From: Diplonema papillatum
Taxonomy: Eukaryota > Euglenozoa > Diplonemea > Diplonemida > Diplonemidae
Direction of reading: 5' to 3'
DNA length: 64,000 nucleotides
Assembly: GCA_030068145.1 (NCBI GenBank)
Contig: JAPJBO010000914.1
Location: forward strand, 1-64,000
Below the pieces are notes generated by a model, which was not told the DNA's origin, did not search any database, and was given only the letters and a program-made list of their open reading frames with translations. The translations under genes were made by a program, and so were the position numbers. This document shows positions 45,691-56,294 of the stretch, one piece after another (position 1 is the first letter of the stretch; the number at the start of each line of letters is the position of its first letter).

Positions 45691-46904
45691 CCTTTGAGAG
45701 TTCGCAACTGCAGTGGCCGAGCTTGTGCATGTAAACTCGGTCAGCTGACCGAGCTTGCACTTTAAACCAGAAAAAACTCGGTCAGGCGTGTTTGTACGTG
45801 CCGGGGGAGGATTAGCCTGTTGGTGAGTGATAGTGAGTGAATATGATCGGTAGGCTAAACTTCCCCCAAACACGCTGCCAGCGTTCTCTTTCGTGTTTAC
45901 AATTAATTGTTTTTACGAAAAAAATATGATTTTGAATTTTGGGGGGAGGTATTTTTTGGGGGAGAAACTGGGCAACCTCGGCCTGGGAGCTGGAGGGGCG
46001 ATCCTCTCAGCCACCGTTGGGTCTGGCTGACAACTTAGGCTCCTTTTGCAAATTTATTCGAAAAACTAAAACTGGTATGGATGATATATGGACCGAAGCA
46101 ACTAGTGAAGATGCACACTCTTTGTAGCAAGGAGGCTGCACTAGGAATACTTGGCTTGTCGCAATGCTGTGCAGCACTGGAGATCGATAGCAAGAGCAGC
46201 CCCTCAACAAGCCGTCCCACCGTCGCAGAACTCGCACACGCCTTCACCCGTTCCCCATTTTCTGTACCCCTCGCGAGAGTACACCGCTCCTGCGATGCAT
46301 TTGCGGATTGCAAAGCTGAGCCTGTCCTCCGTCGCGCGGTTCTGCCACAGTCTGTTCAGCAGGCGCACATCCACCCCCCTCTCGATACCCGAGTAGCCTT
46401 GCCAGCAAGACAACACAAGTTGGTGCAGATTTGGTTCCCAATCTGGTGTTTTAGCAGATTTATGTCACATTTGGTGCTTCCTCTTTGTGACCCAGTTTCG
46501 TAACCAGTCAAAACAATCTTGCATGTAACTCTAAATTTCGCTTGCTTGACAAGAAAATTTCAACCTCTTTTTTCGGATCTGGCCAGCCTAGTTCAACAGC
46601 GGCAGGCAGAACCGGCGCTCCGAAGCCACACTTCTGCATGAAGCACTGTGACAGGGCGCCTTGCGGTCTGAGACGGGTTGATGCACCGTGAACAAAGCAG
46701 CGTGCAGCTGGAGTTCCCAGGCTACTGCCAGCTGCTGTGGGAGGCGTTACTGGTGACGTTGCTTGCTAATTTTAGACTACCACTGCTGACCGACTTTGAC
46801 CGAGTTTGGCCAAAACCTCGCCAGGTCAAGCTCGGGCCCAGCGCAACTGGCAGTCTCCTCAAAAAAAAAAAAGAAAGCGACGCAAGACGGCCGTGTGGGC
46901 GGCT
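45691..46904. other. single 29-bp-unit repeat, then no gene
   Basis: 45815-45900 holds an unexpanded copy of the dispersed repeat that carries the 29-bp unit (GTGAATATGATCGGTAGGCT). The rest has unassigned frames on both strands. Near 46840, CGCAACTGGCAGTCTCCTCA is a small piece of the YR terminal repeat ending in an A-run. Confidence 0.45.
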
Positions 46905-47535
46905 TGTTTTGCGGCTGTTTTTAGAGTTATAGTTTTAGAAGGATTTCCCTAGGGAATGACACTGTGGATTCGCGCCATTCTTCAAGCCTAAACGAGCATC
47001 CAACCACTTCAGGTTGCGGCTGTTTTTTGAGTCATAGTTTTAGAAGGACTTCCCCAGGAAATGGCACTGTGGATTCTGCGCGCCATTCTTCAAGCCTAAA
47101 CGAGCACCCAACCACTTCAGGTTGTGGCTGTTTTTAGAGTCATAGTTGTAGAAGGATTTTCCTAGGGAATGGCACTGTGGATTCGCGCCATTCTTCAAGC
47201 CTAAACGAGCATCCAACCACTTCAGGTTGCGGCTGTTTTTTGAGTCATAGTTTTAGAAGGACTTCCCCAGGAAATGGCACTGTGGATTCTGCGCGCCATT
47301 CTTCAAGCCTAAACGAGCACCCAACCACTTCAGGTTGTGGCTGTTTTTAGAGTCATAGTTGTAGAAGGATTTTCCTAGGGAATGGCACTGTGGATTCGCG
47401 CCATTCTTCAAGCCTAAACGAGCATCCAACCACTTCCGGTTGCGGCTGTTTTTGAGTCATAGTTGTAGAAGGATTTCCCTAGGAAATGGCACTGTGGATT
47501 CTGCGTTCATACTTCAAGCCTACTTCAGGTTGCGG
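46905..47535. repeat. ~106-bp tandem repeat, six copies in a two-variant higher-order pattern
   Basis: Six units each with GGCACTGTGGATTC and TTCAAGCCTAAACGAGCA. Odd and even units differ (GGATTTCCCTAGGGAATG versus GGACTTCCCCAGGAAATG), so the higher-order period is about 212 bp. Each unit begins with a TTTTTAGAGT.ATAGTT string. Confidence 0.9.
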
Positions 47536-48302
47536 CTGTCCCCATGTCCACTGTGCTCTGCGGAGTTTACTTTGCAGATTGCCATCGTAAAAAGAAGACA
47601 AGTCAGTGCTGCCTAGCGAGTCGCAGTCACAATCAGGGCAAGTGCCCTGAGTTTTTTAACTGATTGCTCAGACACGGTTGTAGGGGCCTTCCCCCCGTGA
47701 CGGATTCGCCTGTGCTCTGGTAGCACGGGTGGTCCTGGCTGTGACGAGCTACGAACAGCCGCCTGACAAACCAGACTCACACCGCAGTGCTGCCTGCAGA
47801 CACTCAGGTTCCGCGCTGATGATGGTCCGCCGTATGTGTCCGTGGCTTGAAGGACCGAAACACGGCGCAGACGGGACCAGTGCGGTGTTGAGCACATACC
47901 CATTCCAAGCACGTTCTTGCAATCCTCCCTCCCAGAGAATATTGCGGGCACGAAGCCACCCCGCACTGCACAACCATAGAAATGCCCGGAAACGGTCCCT
48001 TCATGTCCACTCGATTCCTACAAGATAAAAACACGTCCTTTCGCTGTTGTGAGTGAGCAGCAAGCAAGGACACACAAGCGGACTTCGTTTTGCTTGAAAC
48101 GTTTTCTTATATTTTTTGCCGAGCTGATGTCCTGATGAGAAGTCGTACGTTTTCCAGGGGGGGGGTGGGAATGTCGCTAGGAACGGCCCTAATTGCGGCC
48201 CCCCGTGGACTTTCAACTGAGTGAAAGTTTGGATTTCCAGGAGTGCCGGCTGGGCAGCAAACTGCATTGGTATTGCGTAGCGGGGAGGTGTTACCTTTTT
48301 TT
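47536..48302. other. no gene recognised
   Basis: Overlapping frames at 47613-48073 on both strands without recognisable domains. Confidence 0.35.
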
Positions 48303-48400
48303 TCTCGAGTGAAAGTTCGCTTGAGAACTAAGGACTTTTTTGCATAGAGAGTCTCCAGATGACTTTCGTCACATCGTCTCTTTTAACCACATTCGGACGG
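48303..48400 (+). promoter_or_regulatory. shared leader sequence, diverged copy 3
   Basis: CGAGTGAAAGTTCGCTTGAG ... GAGAGTCTCCAGATGAC ... TCTCTTTTAACC follow the order seen at 23457 and 36461. Confidence 0.35.
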
Positions 48401-48488
48401 TGGGTGCTAATTTTGGAAAAATGGACTTTTCAAGGCAAACCTTGGGTCCTACTCAGAAGGGGGTTCGTAGGTAAAAAAATGGGAACAG

Positions 48489-48640
48489 AGGGGCGCATTT
48501 GAAAGACTTCGTGGCAGATCTTTCAAATGCGCACCTCGACGCTGAATGAATACACATGGAAGTGCCCCAGGACGGGCACCCGTGGCCTCTTGCAGATACC
48601 CGCAAACTAATGAATTAACTACGCCATATGGCGTAGTTCG
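48489..48640. repeat. small hairpin and 22-bp palindrome
   Basis: GCGCATTTGAAAGA pairs with TCTTTCAAATGCGC (48490-48532, loop about 12). Further on, 48617-48638 is a perfect 22-bp palindrome centred on CATATG (AACTACGCCATATGGCGTAG TT). Confidence 0.8.
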
Positions 48641-48885
48641 TCCGTATGTGGTTCAGAACATTTCCGGAGTTGGGGCTTGCACTGATACACGAAGTAACGG
48701 ACGATCAGCATCAACTGACCAAGAACATGATAAGACACAAGCTTCTTGTTCTTCGCGAATGCAGGGTATAAACCTCTCTGGGGGTGTTTCCTGTATTAGC
48801 ACTTATTCGTAGGCTTCGTTTTCTCTTTCATGTGCAACCGTTGTTCCGGAAATGTTCCCGTCAGTACAGATGTACTATAAATTTC
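48641..48885. repeat. dispersed repeat (also 57540-57800, part at 50460-50700)
   Basis: ACGAAG.AACGGACGATCAGC and AGGGTATA.ACCTCTCTG lead to TGTTCCGGAAATGTTCCCGT CAGTACAGATGTAC. Three diverged copies in the window. Confidence 0.7.
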
Positions 48886-49180
48886 AAAAATACTCGACGT
48901 AGCTGCTTCGACTCCGAATGGAAGGGGGGGAATATAGAGGTAAGGGGCAAATACAATACAATCACAATCTGATTTGTTCTTCGCTTACACCACCGTGTGT
49001 TGTTTTCTCACTCAGGACTTTTGACCTGTTGTGTTTGTGTGCTTTGTCGTGTAGGGGTAGACCCGCATGACCTCACGTCCGTTCAACACGTGGTTCGGTA
49101 GTTACAGCACTTGGGATCCCTTCTGTTCTTTGTCGGGCAGCATCGTCGAGCATTTCCTTTCAAGCTGGCGCCTATGTAAA
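48886..49180 (-). repeat. diverged YR-element-type terminal unit, copy 2
   Basis: Near-identical to 43536-43840 and 52554-52850 from AAATACTCGACGTAGCTGC to CATTTCCTTTCAAGCTGGCG, then a poly-A run. Confidence 0.6.
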
Positions 49181-50345
49181 AAAAAAAACAAAAAAAGAAG
49201 AAAGACGCGCACACTGAAGTAGTACAGGGGAGGGGGGGGCAGTGCGTGTAGGTGCGGGTCTTTGTAGTTGCCATTTAGCTGCCTATTCAATCAGCTTGGT
49301 GGCCCGCTTTTATTACTTGTGTTTGGCCAGCCAAGTTCAGGACCTTCAGGACCGACACAAGCTCACATTCGCAAGGAACGTGGACGTTTCTTTTGTGGGA
49401 AGACTGCGCGAAGCTAAACTACCTAGGCAGTTGCTGGGGGGGTGGTGGGAGCCAATTTTGTCGATGATGTCCATAGGTTCGCCGCAACCCAATGGCGATC
49501 CCGGAAACAGTAAACAAGTGGTGTTGGTGGTGTGTAGGAAAGAGAGAGCAAGGTAGCAAGCAGTGTTTCGAAGGAAGGGAGCCCTTTGTTTGCGGTTCGT
49601 TCGTTCGTAGTCGAGAAGCATGAATCGTCTGCTCAAGGATTTTAATGAATCAGTGAAGGAGCTTCATATAACCGATGCTAACGCAACGTCCAAAAAACAG
49701 CGCAACGTCCACAAGACTGTCTGTGGTGGCAGAGGTGGTTACGACAAGCACGTATGTCACACTGCTCGGGCGTTATTCCGTCCGAGTCTCCGTGCGCTCG
49801 CAACACTGTGTGGGTCTGAGACCCGAAACCGTACTAGGTGCCACAGAGCCTTGGGATATCTGGGCAACATTTAGTAAGTCTTTCCGTTGCTTTCGGAGGT
49901 CAAGCTGCTTCCCTGATCGTATACGACAAAAAGAAAAGACGTCTTTTGGTTGGCTTTGCTGGTGTGCGTGTTGTTGGAAAATGGGTCTGGCACGCAGATA
50001 TTGGAAAAAAGGTCTTCGCCGCAAACCGCCACCCGTCTGGAACTTCCCATGCACAAAAATTGAGGCTTCAAGCGGGGCCGCAAACAAACCTGCACCAAGC
50101 CTCTTTTCTTTTCTTTTGCTTGCAGTGCTCCCGCTAACTTCACTTTAGTGAGGGAACCCGGGTTAGGCTTTTTTTTCTCCCCCGCTAGGCCCTCGCGTTT
50201 GGTGCGGATATTAGCGTCTGTCCGGGGGGGCTCCGGCGCCCCCGGCGAACAGTATCAATGGAAGAAAGAGGGTGAGGAATTCCTCACCTTTTTCCCGGCC
50301 TCTTTTTCTTTGAGGAATTCCTCGCACTTTTTCGTTAGCGGGAGC
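49181..50345. other. no gene recognised; GAGGAATTCCTC hairpin near 50275-50330
   Basis: Unassigned frames (49620-49874, 49675-50148 and others). Near 50275-50330 GAGGAATTCCTC and the AACGAAAAAGTGCGAGG complement recur, as at 5530-5570 and 8520-8560, showing part of that repeat family. Confidence 0.4.
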
Positions 50346-50794
50346 ACTGCTTGCGTGCCGGTTAATCTACTTTCCCCCCTCTTGGTTTGGCCTGTGAGGT
50401 GTGATCAACCACCAAGGCACATCATTTAAGCCTTTCGCACTACATTGTAGAAGCCCTGCAAGCATTGAAAGCACTGGAGAGAAAGGCTTGCACTGAAAGA
50501 CGAAGCACCGGACGATCAGCATCAACCCAAGACATCGCAAGGGCGATGAAAATGATAAGACGAAAACGTTGCTTGTGCTATTAGTATGCGTATCTTATTT
50601 CGTGGTTTCGTCGGCTTATGTTTTCGCATCATTTTCTCATTCATGTGCAACCGTTGTCCCGGTAACGTTCTCTTCAGTACAATGTTGAACGTGCCGAGGG
50701 AGGATTAGCCTGTTCGTGAGTGAATATGATCGGCTAATCTTCTCTCAAACACGCTTGCCAGCGTTCTCTTTCGTGTTTGCAATGCATACGAAAG
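50346..50794. repeat. mixed dispersed repeats
   Basis: A diverged piece of R2 (GATCAACCACCAAGGCAC), then GACGAAGCACCGGACGATCA, then at 50700-50770 an unexpanded 29-bp-unit repeat in which GATTAGCC and GGCTAATC can pair around GTGAATATGATC. Confidence 0.6.
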
Positions 50795-51020
50795 AAATAC
50801 TCGAGGGACTGCCTTGTGCTCATTTCGAAGGAGGCTAGAGGGGGAGAAAACAATACAACTACAAAGTGGGTCTTTTTTGTTGAACGCTTACGCCGCCACT
50901 AAACCCAGCTTTACCTGTGTTTCGTGTGGGCTACAGCACATTTACCTCCTTTGATCTATCGCAACTGGCAGTCTCCTCAAGCATTTCCTACAAAGCAGCC
51001 TTAGCAGGTGCCTGTACAAA
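50795..51020 (-). repeat. solo terminal repeat of the YR element (inverted, well preserved)
   Basis: AAATACTCGAGGGACTGCCT through TTTGTTGAACGCTTACGCC and CAGTCTCCTCAAGCATTTCC TACAAAGCAG. It lacks the 16-bp insert seen at 14144-14164. At its end AGCAGCCTTAGCAGGTGCCT has a small duplication relative to the intact element. Confidence 0.85.
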
Positions 51021-52029
51021 GAAATAGAACGACTTACAAAGAAATAGAAAGAAATTGAGCTCGTCACTCGCACAACCGCGGCTGATACGAAGCTAATGAT
51101 GATGATGGGAAGAGAGAGTTGTTTTCGTTGAGCGCAGTGCCTGATCGGTTTTACGAGACAAGCTGGATTCGGGACACAAGTGAAAACGCCACGGTTTGCG
51201 GCGACGAGCTTCTCATTTCCTCCAACATTTCATGTTTGGTAAAAGATAAGGTGGTGGTGGTCCTGAAAACGTAAAAAAAGGCCAGCGAAAACTCGCTTTG
51301 CGTAGTTCCTGCGTATAAGTCGATCTTTGAGTGCGTGAGCCCCTCCGAAGAAAGGTCCATCACACTCGCGTAGTTTGTGCGGAGTTCTTGCGTACCTCGT
51401 TACTTCGGCTTTCGGGGGTACCATAATGTTTCCTGCTGTCAAGAGATGTGCTACGGAACCGCTCCAAGGAGCACCAGGTTTCCCAATCTGGAGTCGTAAA
51501 ACTCTCGAGTTTGACCCATAAATTCCTCAGAAGGCTTTCTGCGCGCTGGGCTCGTCCGTGGGGAAAAAATAATAGGCGTGTGTTTTGTTTGTACGTGCCG
51601 AGAATGATAGTGAGCGAATCTGATCGTTAGGCTAATCTTCTTCCAAACACGCTGCCAGCGTTCTCTTTCGTTTACAATGCATTGTTACTACAAAAAACAG
51701 CAACTTGGGTGTGACCTCGATCGCCTTCGTCAGAAACATACGGACCTTTCTTTCAGGACCACCACCAGAAATGAGCCCCAGAAGATTTGTTGCACGAATC
51801 GTCGATAGGTTTTTTTTCTTCTTTTTGTTGATAAAGCTACTGCTATTTATCCTGAGCGATGTTTATGATTTCATTTTCCCCCTCGTTTTTTTAGAGTCAA
51901 AGTTCGTTTTGTTTTTCACGTGATTTCCAGTGTTCGTTCGGTCGAAAAAAAGGTGTCGTGCCACAACGAGAAAACGGGGTTGCATCGGATCGTCATTTCT
52001 TGTTGACAATGTTGTGCATACTGACCGGA
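51021..52029. other. no gene; one more unexpanded 29-bp-unit repeat
   Basis: 51595-51680 carries the dispersed repeat (GCGAATCTGATCGTTAGGCT). 51884-51910 has TTTTTTTAGAGTCAAAGTTC. Remaining frames unassigned. Confidence 0.45.
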
Positions 52030-52275
52030 AGTGGTACCAGGCAAAGCCTGCTACACGGAAGACGTGTTCGGCGGTTCTGCAGAGCCACGGGCCTAGGGGT
52101 CAAGTGGCTAGCTACCGATTTCCCAAACTAAAGCATCAAGGCGTGGCGCACCTTGGGGCTTGGCGCTCGCGCTGAACACAAGCTCGTCGAGACGGTCAGT
52201 CACAGAGCAGAGCGGACGGTGCTGCCTCCGACTCGAGCTTTGCAAGCTGTGGTTGACCGTCACGTTCCTGGACCA
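52030..52275 (+). repeat. dispersed repeat R1, second plus copy
   Basis: GTACCAGGCAAAGCCTGCTA, GGTCAAGTGGCTAGC and TGACCGTCACGTTCCTGGAC as in the 44.8-kb copy. Confidence 0.8.
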
Positions 52276-52553
52276 GGAGCGGACTTCTTCTTCTTCTGAC
52301 CGGAAGTGATGACAATATTATGCCGGAAATGACATTCCGAATGTTTTCCGTGTCTCCCAGAAGATTTGGAAGGTGGCAAACAGTGCCATCAGTATGTTTG
52401 TCGTCGGCCGGTTTAACGCGACAAACGGACTGAGAAGTGCAAACTCTGCCTCCGGGGAGCGCGAAGACATTGATCGCGCCCAGAACAACTGTGAGGAGGT
52501 GAGAAACCTTCGGCAACGGTAGCACGGTTTGACCAAACTGACCGGCAGCTGCA
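52276..52553. other. no gene recognised
   Basis: Short unassigned frames only. Confidence 0.35.
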
Positions 52554-52850
52554 GAAATACTCGACGCAGCTCCTTTGACTCCGAATGGAAGGGAGGAAAT
52601 ATAGAGGTAGAGGGGCAAATACAATACAAACTCAATCTGACTAAATCTTCACTTACACCGCCGTGTGTTGTTTTCTCACTCAGGACATTGACCTGTTGTG
52701 TTTGTGTGATTTGTCGTGTAGGGGTAGACCCGCATGGCCTCACGTCCGTTCGACACGGGTTCGGTAGTTACAGCACTTCGGATCCCTTCGGTTCTTTGTC
52801 GGCAGCATCGTCGAGCATTTCCTTTCAGGCTGGCGCTTATGTAAAAGAAA
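52554..52850 (-). repeat. diverged YR-element-type terminal unit, copy 3
   Basis: AAATACTCGACGCAGCTCC, AATACAATACAAACTCAATC and TGACCTGTTGTGTTTGTGTG ... GAGCATTTCCTTTCAGGCTG. Same family as 43536 and 48886. Confidence 0.6.
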
Positions 52851-54198
52851 AAGCGGGGTGTATTTTTCACGCTCGTGCTGCTTCGGAAGCCTCGGCTCCG
52901 GGTTTCGGGCTGAAGTTGCGGCCCACTTCGAGCCAGGATTCTACGTCAGGGTTCGATGAAGTAACCGCAGACTCACGCCCAATTTGAAGTTTGTAGGAGA
53001 ACGTCGAGGAAACGATCTCCTCCCTAATGGCCGCAATGTCTCGAGTTATGCGCTTTGCGTGGCGTAACTGGCAAGAGCAAGTAAGTGCGGGTCTTTGTAG
53101 TCTATTTGCTTTCGATTCGTCTATTTTGGATCGCTCTCATTCCCATTTTTGGCGGGGCCAAGTTAGGGATTCGCCAAGTCCACATTCGTTACGCCGTGAC
53201 TGGTTCAATTCAAGGGGGGGGCGTCGAAAAAGGAGGAAAACGAACAAGAAACAGAAACGCGTGGTTTCGTTTGTGAAGAAGAAATGTGAAAAAAGAAGTT
53301 GGTTGCGGATCTCTCTCTAATCGAAGACCGTTCAAGACGCAAAAAAAAAAAGAAAATGAAAGACAGGCTTTTTGTGTTTGTGTTCGCGCCCCGTTCAAAA
53401 TTCAGGTTAGGAATTGTGATCAACCGCCAAAACACGTCTTTTTAGCTTGCACAATACATTGTAGGGCAACCTGCAAGATTGTGAAAGCTAAAAGAAATTT
53501 GAAACGGAGTTCTGCCTGGAGGCAAAGTGGATGGAAGGAGGCATGGATTTTATTTCCTTTCACTGGGCCCGCTAGCAGTGACGGCCCTCGCTTCGTGGTG
53601 CCAACACGAAGGGAGAACTTGGAGGTACATTTTATTTCCGCACAAGATGTTCAAACCATGTAATCCAGTCAAAGACGGGAACACCAGAAGCATTGCTAAA
53701 AACCCAAGAAGGAAGACATAACGATTTTGTCGAGTAGGGTGCTGGGGAGCCCCGCTTGGGTCGGTCCTTGGCTGCTTGTCAACTCGTCCTTCTCCTTCAG
53801 CTGATTCTGCAACATCGCGACTTTCGGTGGCATGGGACCCCCCTTTGATGTTTTAGCGGAAACCGTACACCGCGAGAGTAGGAGAAAGTAGAAAGGGAAA
53901 CTAGTGTTTTCGTTGACCGCACTACCCTGAGCCCAAATCCTGGACGTGGTTTCAGGTGGCAAATTTGGCAAATGATCAGAAGGTCCTACTCGGCGGTTCA
54001 GTTTCCTCACACATTGCATGTGGCTAAAAAATAAAAGAGAGAGCAAAACCCTTTTTGTTTGGATAATAAAACCCACACACAAAAAGCTCGCTGGCTCGGT
54101 ATTTGCTTCTTCAGAAAAAGAAGTGCGTAGTTTTGTTTTATTCTTTTACTTGTTAGTTGTCGACACACCTTTTTTAGAGTGAAAGTTCTTTGTATTGA
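52851..54198. other. no gene; partial R2 and a shared flank
   Basis: 53400-53490 is a piece of R2. 53850-54010 (ACCGTACACCGCGAGAGTAG and ACCGCACTACCCTGAGCCC) recurs at 43830-43960 and, diverged, 56640-56720. 54140-54200 is shared with 31540-31590 apart from a 16-bp insertion (AGAGTGAAAGTTCTTT). Confidence 0.45.
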
Positions 54199-54242
54199 GG
54201 TGTCATTCAGATGTAAATCTAAAGCCGCCCACGTCAAACTTT

Positions 54243-54295
54243 GTTAAGCATTGAGTTCTTTTAAGTACATGAACCACATGGATTAGCATGCACTG
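54243..54295 (-). repeat. 3' tail of non-LTR element copy 5
   Basis: GTTAAGCA plus the standard tail, identical to that at 31632-31684. Confidence 0.85.
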
Positions 54296-55781
54296 CCTTG
54301 AAAGTCAGGTTATCGGATGACGTCGTCACCTGCCATTGCGTCGTCAAGGTCGAGCATTTGCGGAGCTAGCGGGGTTTGGCTTTCTTGCGATTCCAGAGAC
54401 TGAGTCGGCGAGTACGAGGGCGGGCACGTGTGTCCGTTTTTCACTTTCGAGGGCATTGGTGTGCCCGTGGTCCCCGGTCGTTTCTGAGAGCTGCTTGCCC
54501 TCGGTACCTTCTTCTTCCTTCGTTGCACCCCTGAGTCGGGGGTGGTCGCCTTCGTCTTCTTCCGCTTGCGGCCGGCGATCAGGCCTTCCTTCGGGGTGCC
54601 GAGCACCCTCTTCTTCAGCGCTGGTCGTTCGCTGGTTCCTGGCGTTGGTGGCGGCCTCTTGGTCGCCCGTGCGGTCGTCGCCGTCTCCTTTTTAGTTGCC
54701 GCGAGCGGCGCTCGCGCCGCTCGCTTTCCTACTGGCGTTTCCCGCTGTACACCCACCTGGGTGGGTGAGGAGGGCCTCTTCTTCTTGTTGCGTCCGGGGG
54801 TTGACTCGACGTTCGGCTTGTTGGACTGGTGGTGGCCGCGGCTGCAACATGCCGCCGGTCGCCTCTGCGTCAGCGTAGGGAGCCTTTTGCACTCTTGGCA
54901 GGTTCCTCTGCCATGCGTGCGGCAGGCATGATGCCCGCTGCGGCAACACGCCGCCGCCGTCTTGCACTCGCCGCACTTCGTCGTGCTGTGCTCTGTGCAC
55001 ACCGCGATCGGCTGCCCATCGTTCGCGTGGTGATGGTGCCGGCAGCACATCTCTACCGTGGGAACGTCCCTTCGGACGAGTGCTCTGCACGCCTCACACT
55101 TCCCTTTGTGATGGGTCGCGCACGTGACGAGTGCCTTCTCTATACCGACACCCGGCATATGCACGGGGTCTGGGTGCAGTTGTGGTGGGGCAGGCAGGGC
55201 CCACCTCGCCGCTCTCCCGATCGTCCAGTCAGGGTACGTCGGGCACTGCGTCCCTACATCGCTTCCTTTCACTTGTTCCTCAAGTATCGTCCCCGTGTGT
55301 GCCTCGCGAAAGCGTGGCCTGGGCCGTATACCCGATATCCCCGTGATGCCCATGAACGACAGCGACGTCGTCGGGCACACCCTCTCTCCTCTCATGCAGC
55401 TTCCCAGCCCTTGCTGTGCCGCCAGCTTGTCCAACGCGCTCATCATGCAGCGCAGGACGTTTCCCCGTTCTCTCACCCCCTTCGGCGCATTCCCGTGCAG
55501 CGGCATGCTGAGGCCCGAGAAGAGCTCAAAGTCGATCGCAAGCTCCAGCATTGACGCCTGCCCGTTCTCGGTCCATTGCATGTCCGACAGCCACGCTACC
55601 AACGCATAAAACGTCGGTAGTCCCCAGGTCTTGTTCCGCTCCCACGTCCATGCCGGGGCAATCCGCGCGAAGGGGTGGTCAAATTTCTCGGCAGGCATCG
55701 CATTCGCTCTCGACCAGGGGGTCGTGGGGTTCCTGGCCACCCAGGCACGTGCTTCGAGCCCAGCCCGTTCCGCAAGGACTT
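54296..55781 (-). mobile_element. 5'-truncated non-LTR retroelement, copy 5 (subfamily b)
   Basis: About 1.5 kb on the minus strand, near-identical to the 3' half of copy 4. Truncated in the post-RT region (VLAERAGLEARAWVARN at the junction) and bordered on the right by ACTTGTTAAGCA, which is repeated beyond the tail-only insertion at 55836-55849. Confidence 0.9.
54310..55740 (-). pseudogene. C-terminal half of non-LTR retroelement polyprotein (copy 5)
   Basis: 476 open codons from a GTG, and open to the truncation point at 55781. It contains MLELAIDFELFSG, the three Cys/His modules (CCRHHHH, CCRSGHH, CCSRGHH; the third has Ser for Arg) and the basic tail ending DDAMAGDDVIR. No RT catalytic motifs. 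Frame fully intact, consistent with very recent insertion. Confidence 0.85.
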
Positions 55782-55849
55782 GTTAAGCATTGAGTTCTTT
55801 TAAGTACATGAACCACATGGATTAGCACGCACTACACACTTGTTAAGCA
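55782..55849 (-). repeat. tail-only insertion with 12-bp target duplication
   Basis: ACTTGTTAAGCA lies on both sides (55778-55789 and 55838-55849) of a tail that ends CACGCACTACAC. It is the clearest measure of target-duplication length at a structured repeat. Confidence 0.85.
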
Positions 55850-55876
55850 GCGGCTGCCAAAACTTGCCGTGACACC

Positions 55877-56004
55877 TATGATCAAAGTAAAGGAGGAAAG
55901 GAGAAAATGTTTCGAAAAAAGAAAGGGGGCAGGTTGTATTTTTCGACCCTCGTAGCTCGCTGGGTCAGGCACGCCAGGTAGGCGCGAAGAAAACAGAGGG
56001 TTGG
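55877..56004. other. no gene recognised
   Basis: Short spacer, A/G-rich. Confidence 0.4.
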
Positions 56005-56012
56005 GTGGAGAG

Positions 56013-56286
56013 CAGGGCTTACGCTCCGTTTTCGGTCTCAGAGAAAATCCGTGTGGTCCACGTGTGGGCGCTTAAGTTTCAAGGGGAAAAAAAAACTTTC
56101 CCCTTATGTGCGACGGTAAAAAAAATAGCGTCGCTACTGGACTTGCCGACACCTGTAGGCCTAGGCTCCCCTGCATGTGGACCAATAAATCAAAATCCAC
56201 ATGTGGTACCTGTGGATCCACACGTGGGGGAACAAGATCCAAAAAGAATTAACGTGTGGAAATCCACACGTGGAGCGTAAGCCCTG
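56013..56286. mobile_element. hAT-type MITE
   Basis: Fifteen-bp perfect TIRs CAGGGCTTACGCTCC (56013-56027) and GGAGCGTAAGCCCTG (56272-56286), flanked by the 8-bp duplication GTGGAGAG (56005-56012 and 56287-56294). CAGGG-type ends and 8-bp duplications are hallmarks of the hAT superfamily. The interior has several CCACACGTGG-like palindromes and no transposase. Confidence 0.92.
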
Positions 56287-56294
56287 GTGGAGAG

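Larger units (their letters stand above)
54199..55876. other. structured ~80-nt repeat (target copy T3), split by one element and one tail
   Basis: Left half 54199-54250 (GGTGTCA, AGATGTAAATCT hairpin, GCCGCCCACG, GTTAAGCA). Right half 55842-55876 (GTTAAGCAGCGGCTGCC, AAAACTTGCCG, TGACACC). This is the best-preserved copy, about 79 nt when rejoined. Confidence 0.65.

Noticed and set aside
54170-54180. TTAGCATG in the retroelement tail as a U6 snRNA relic
   Set aside because: Only a 10-base match to the U6 GATTAGCATG box, absent from the sister tail type.
54199-55876. The ~79-nt target (7-bp closing stem) as a tRNA gene
   Set aside because: No T-arm GTTC-A loop, no D-arm or anticodon arm in either orientation; the arm next to the closing stem is a 7-9-bp hairpin with a tetraloop-size loop.
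54199-55876. The target as a known twister ribozyme
   Set aside because: There is a loose resemblance (a TGCCAA...TGCCG stretch and a possible pseudoknot), but I could not place the conserved core convincingly; left as a question for covariance-model search.
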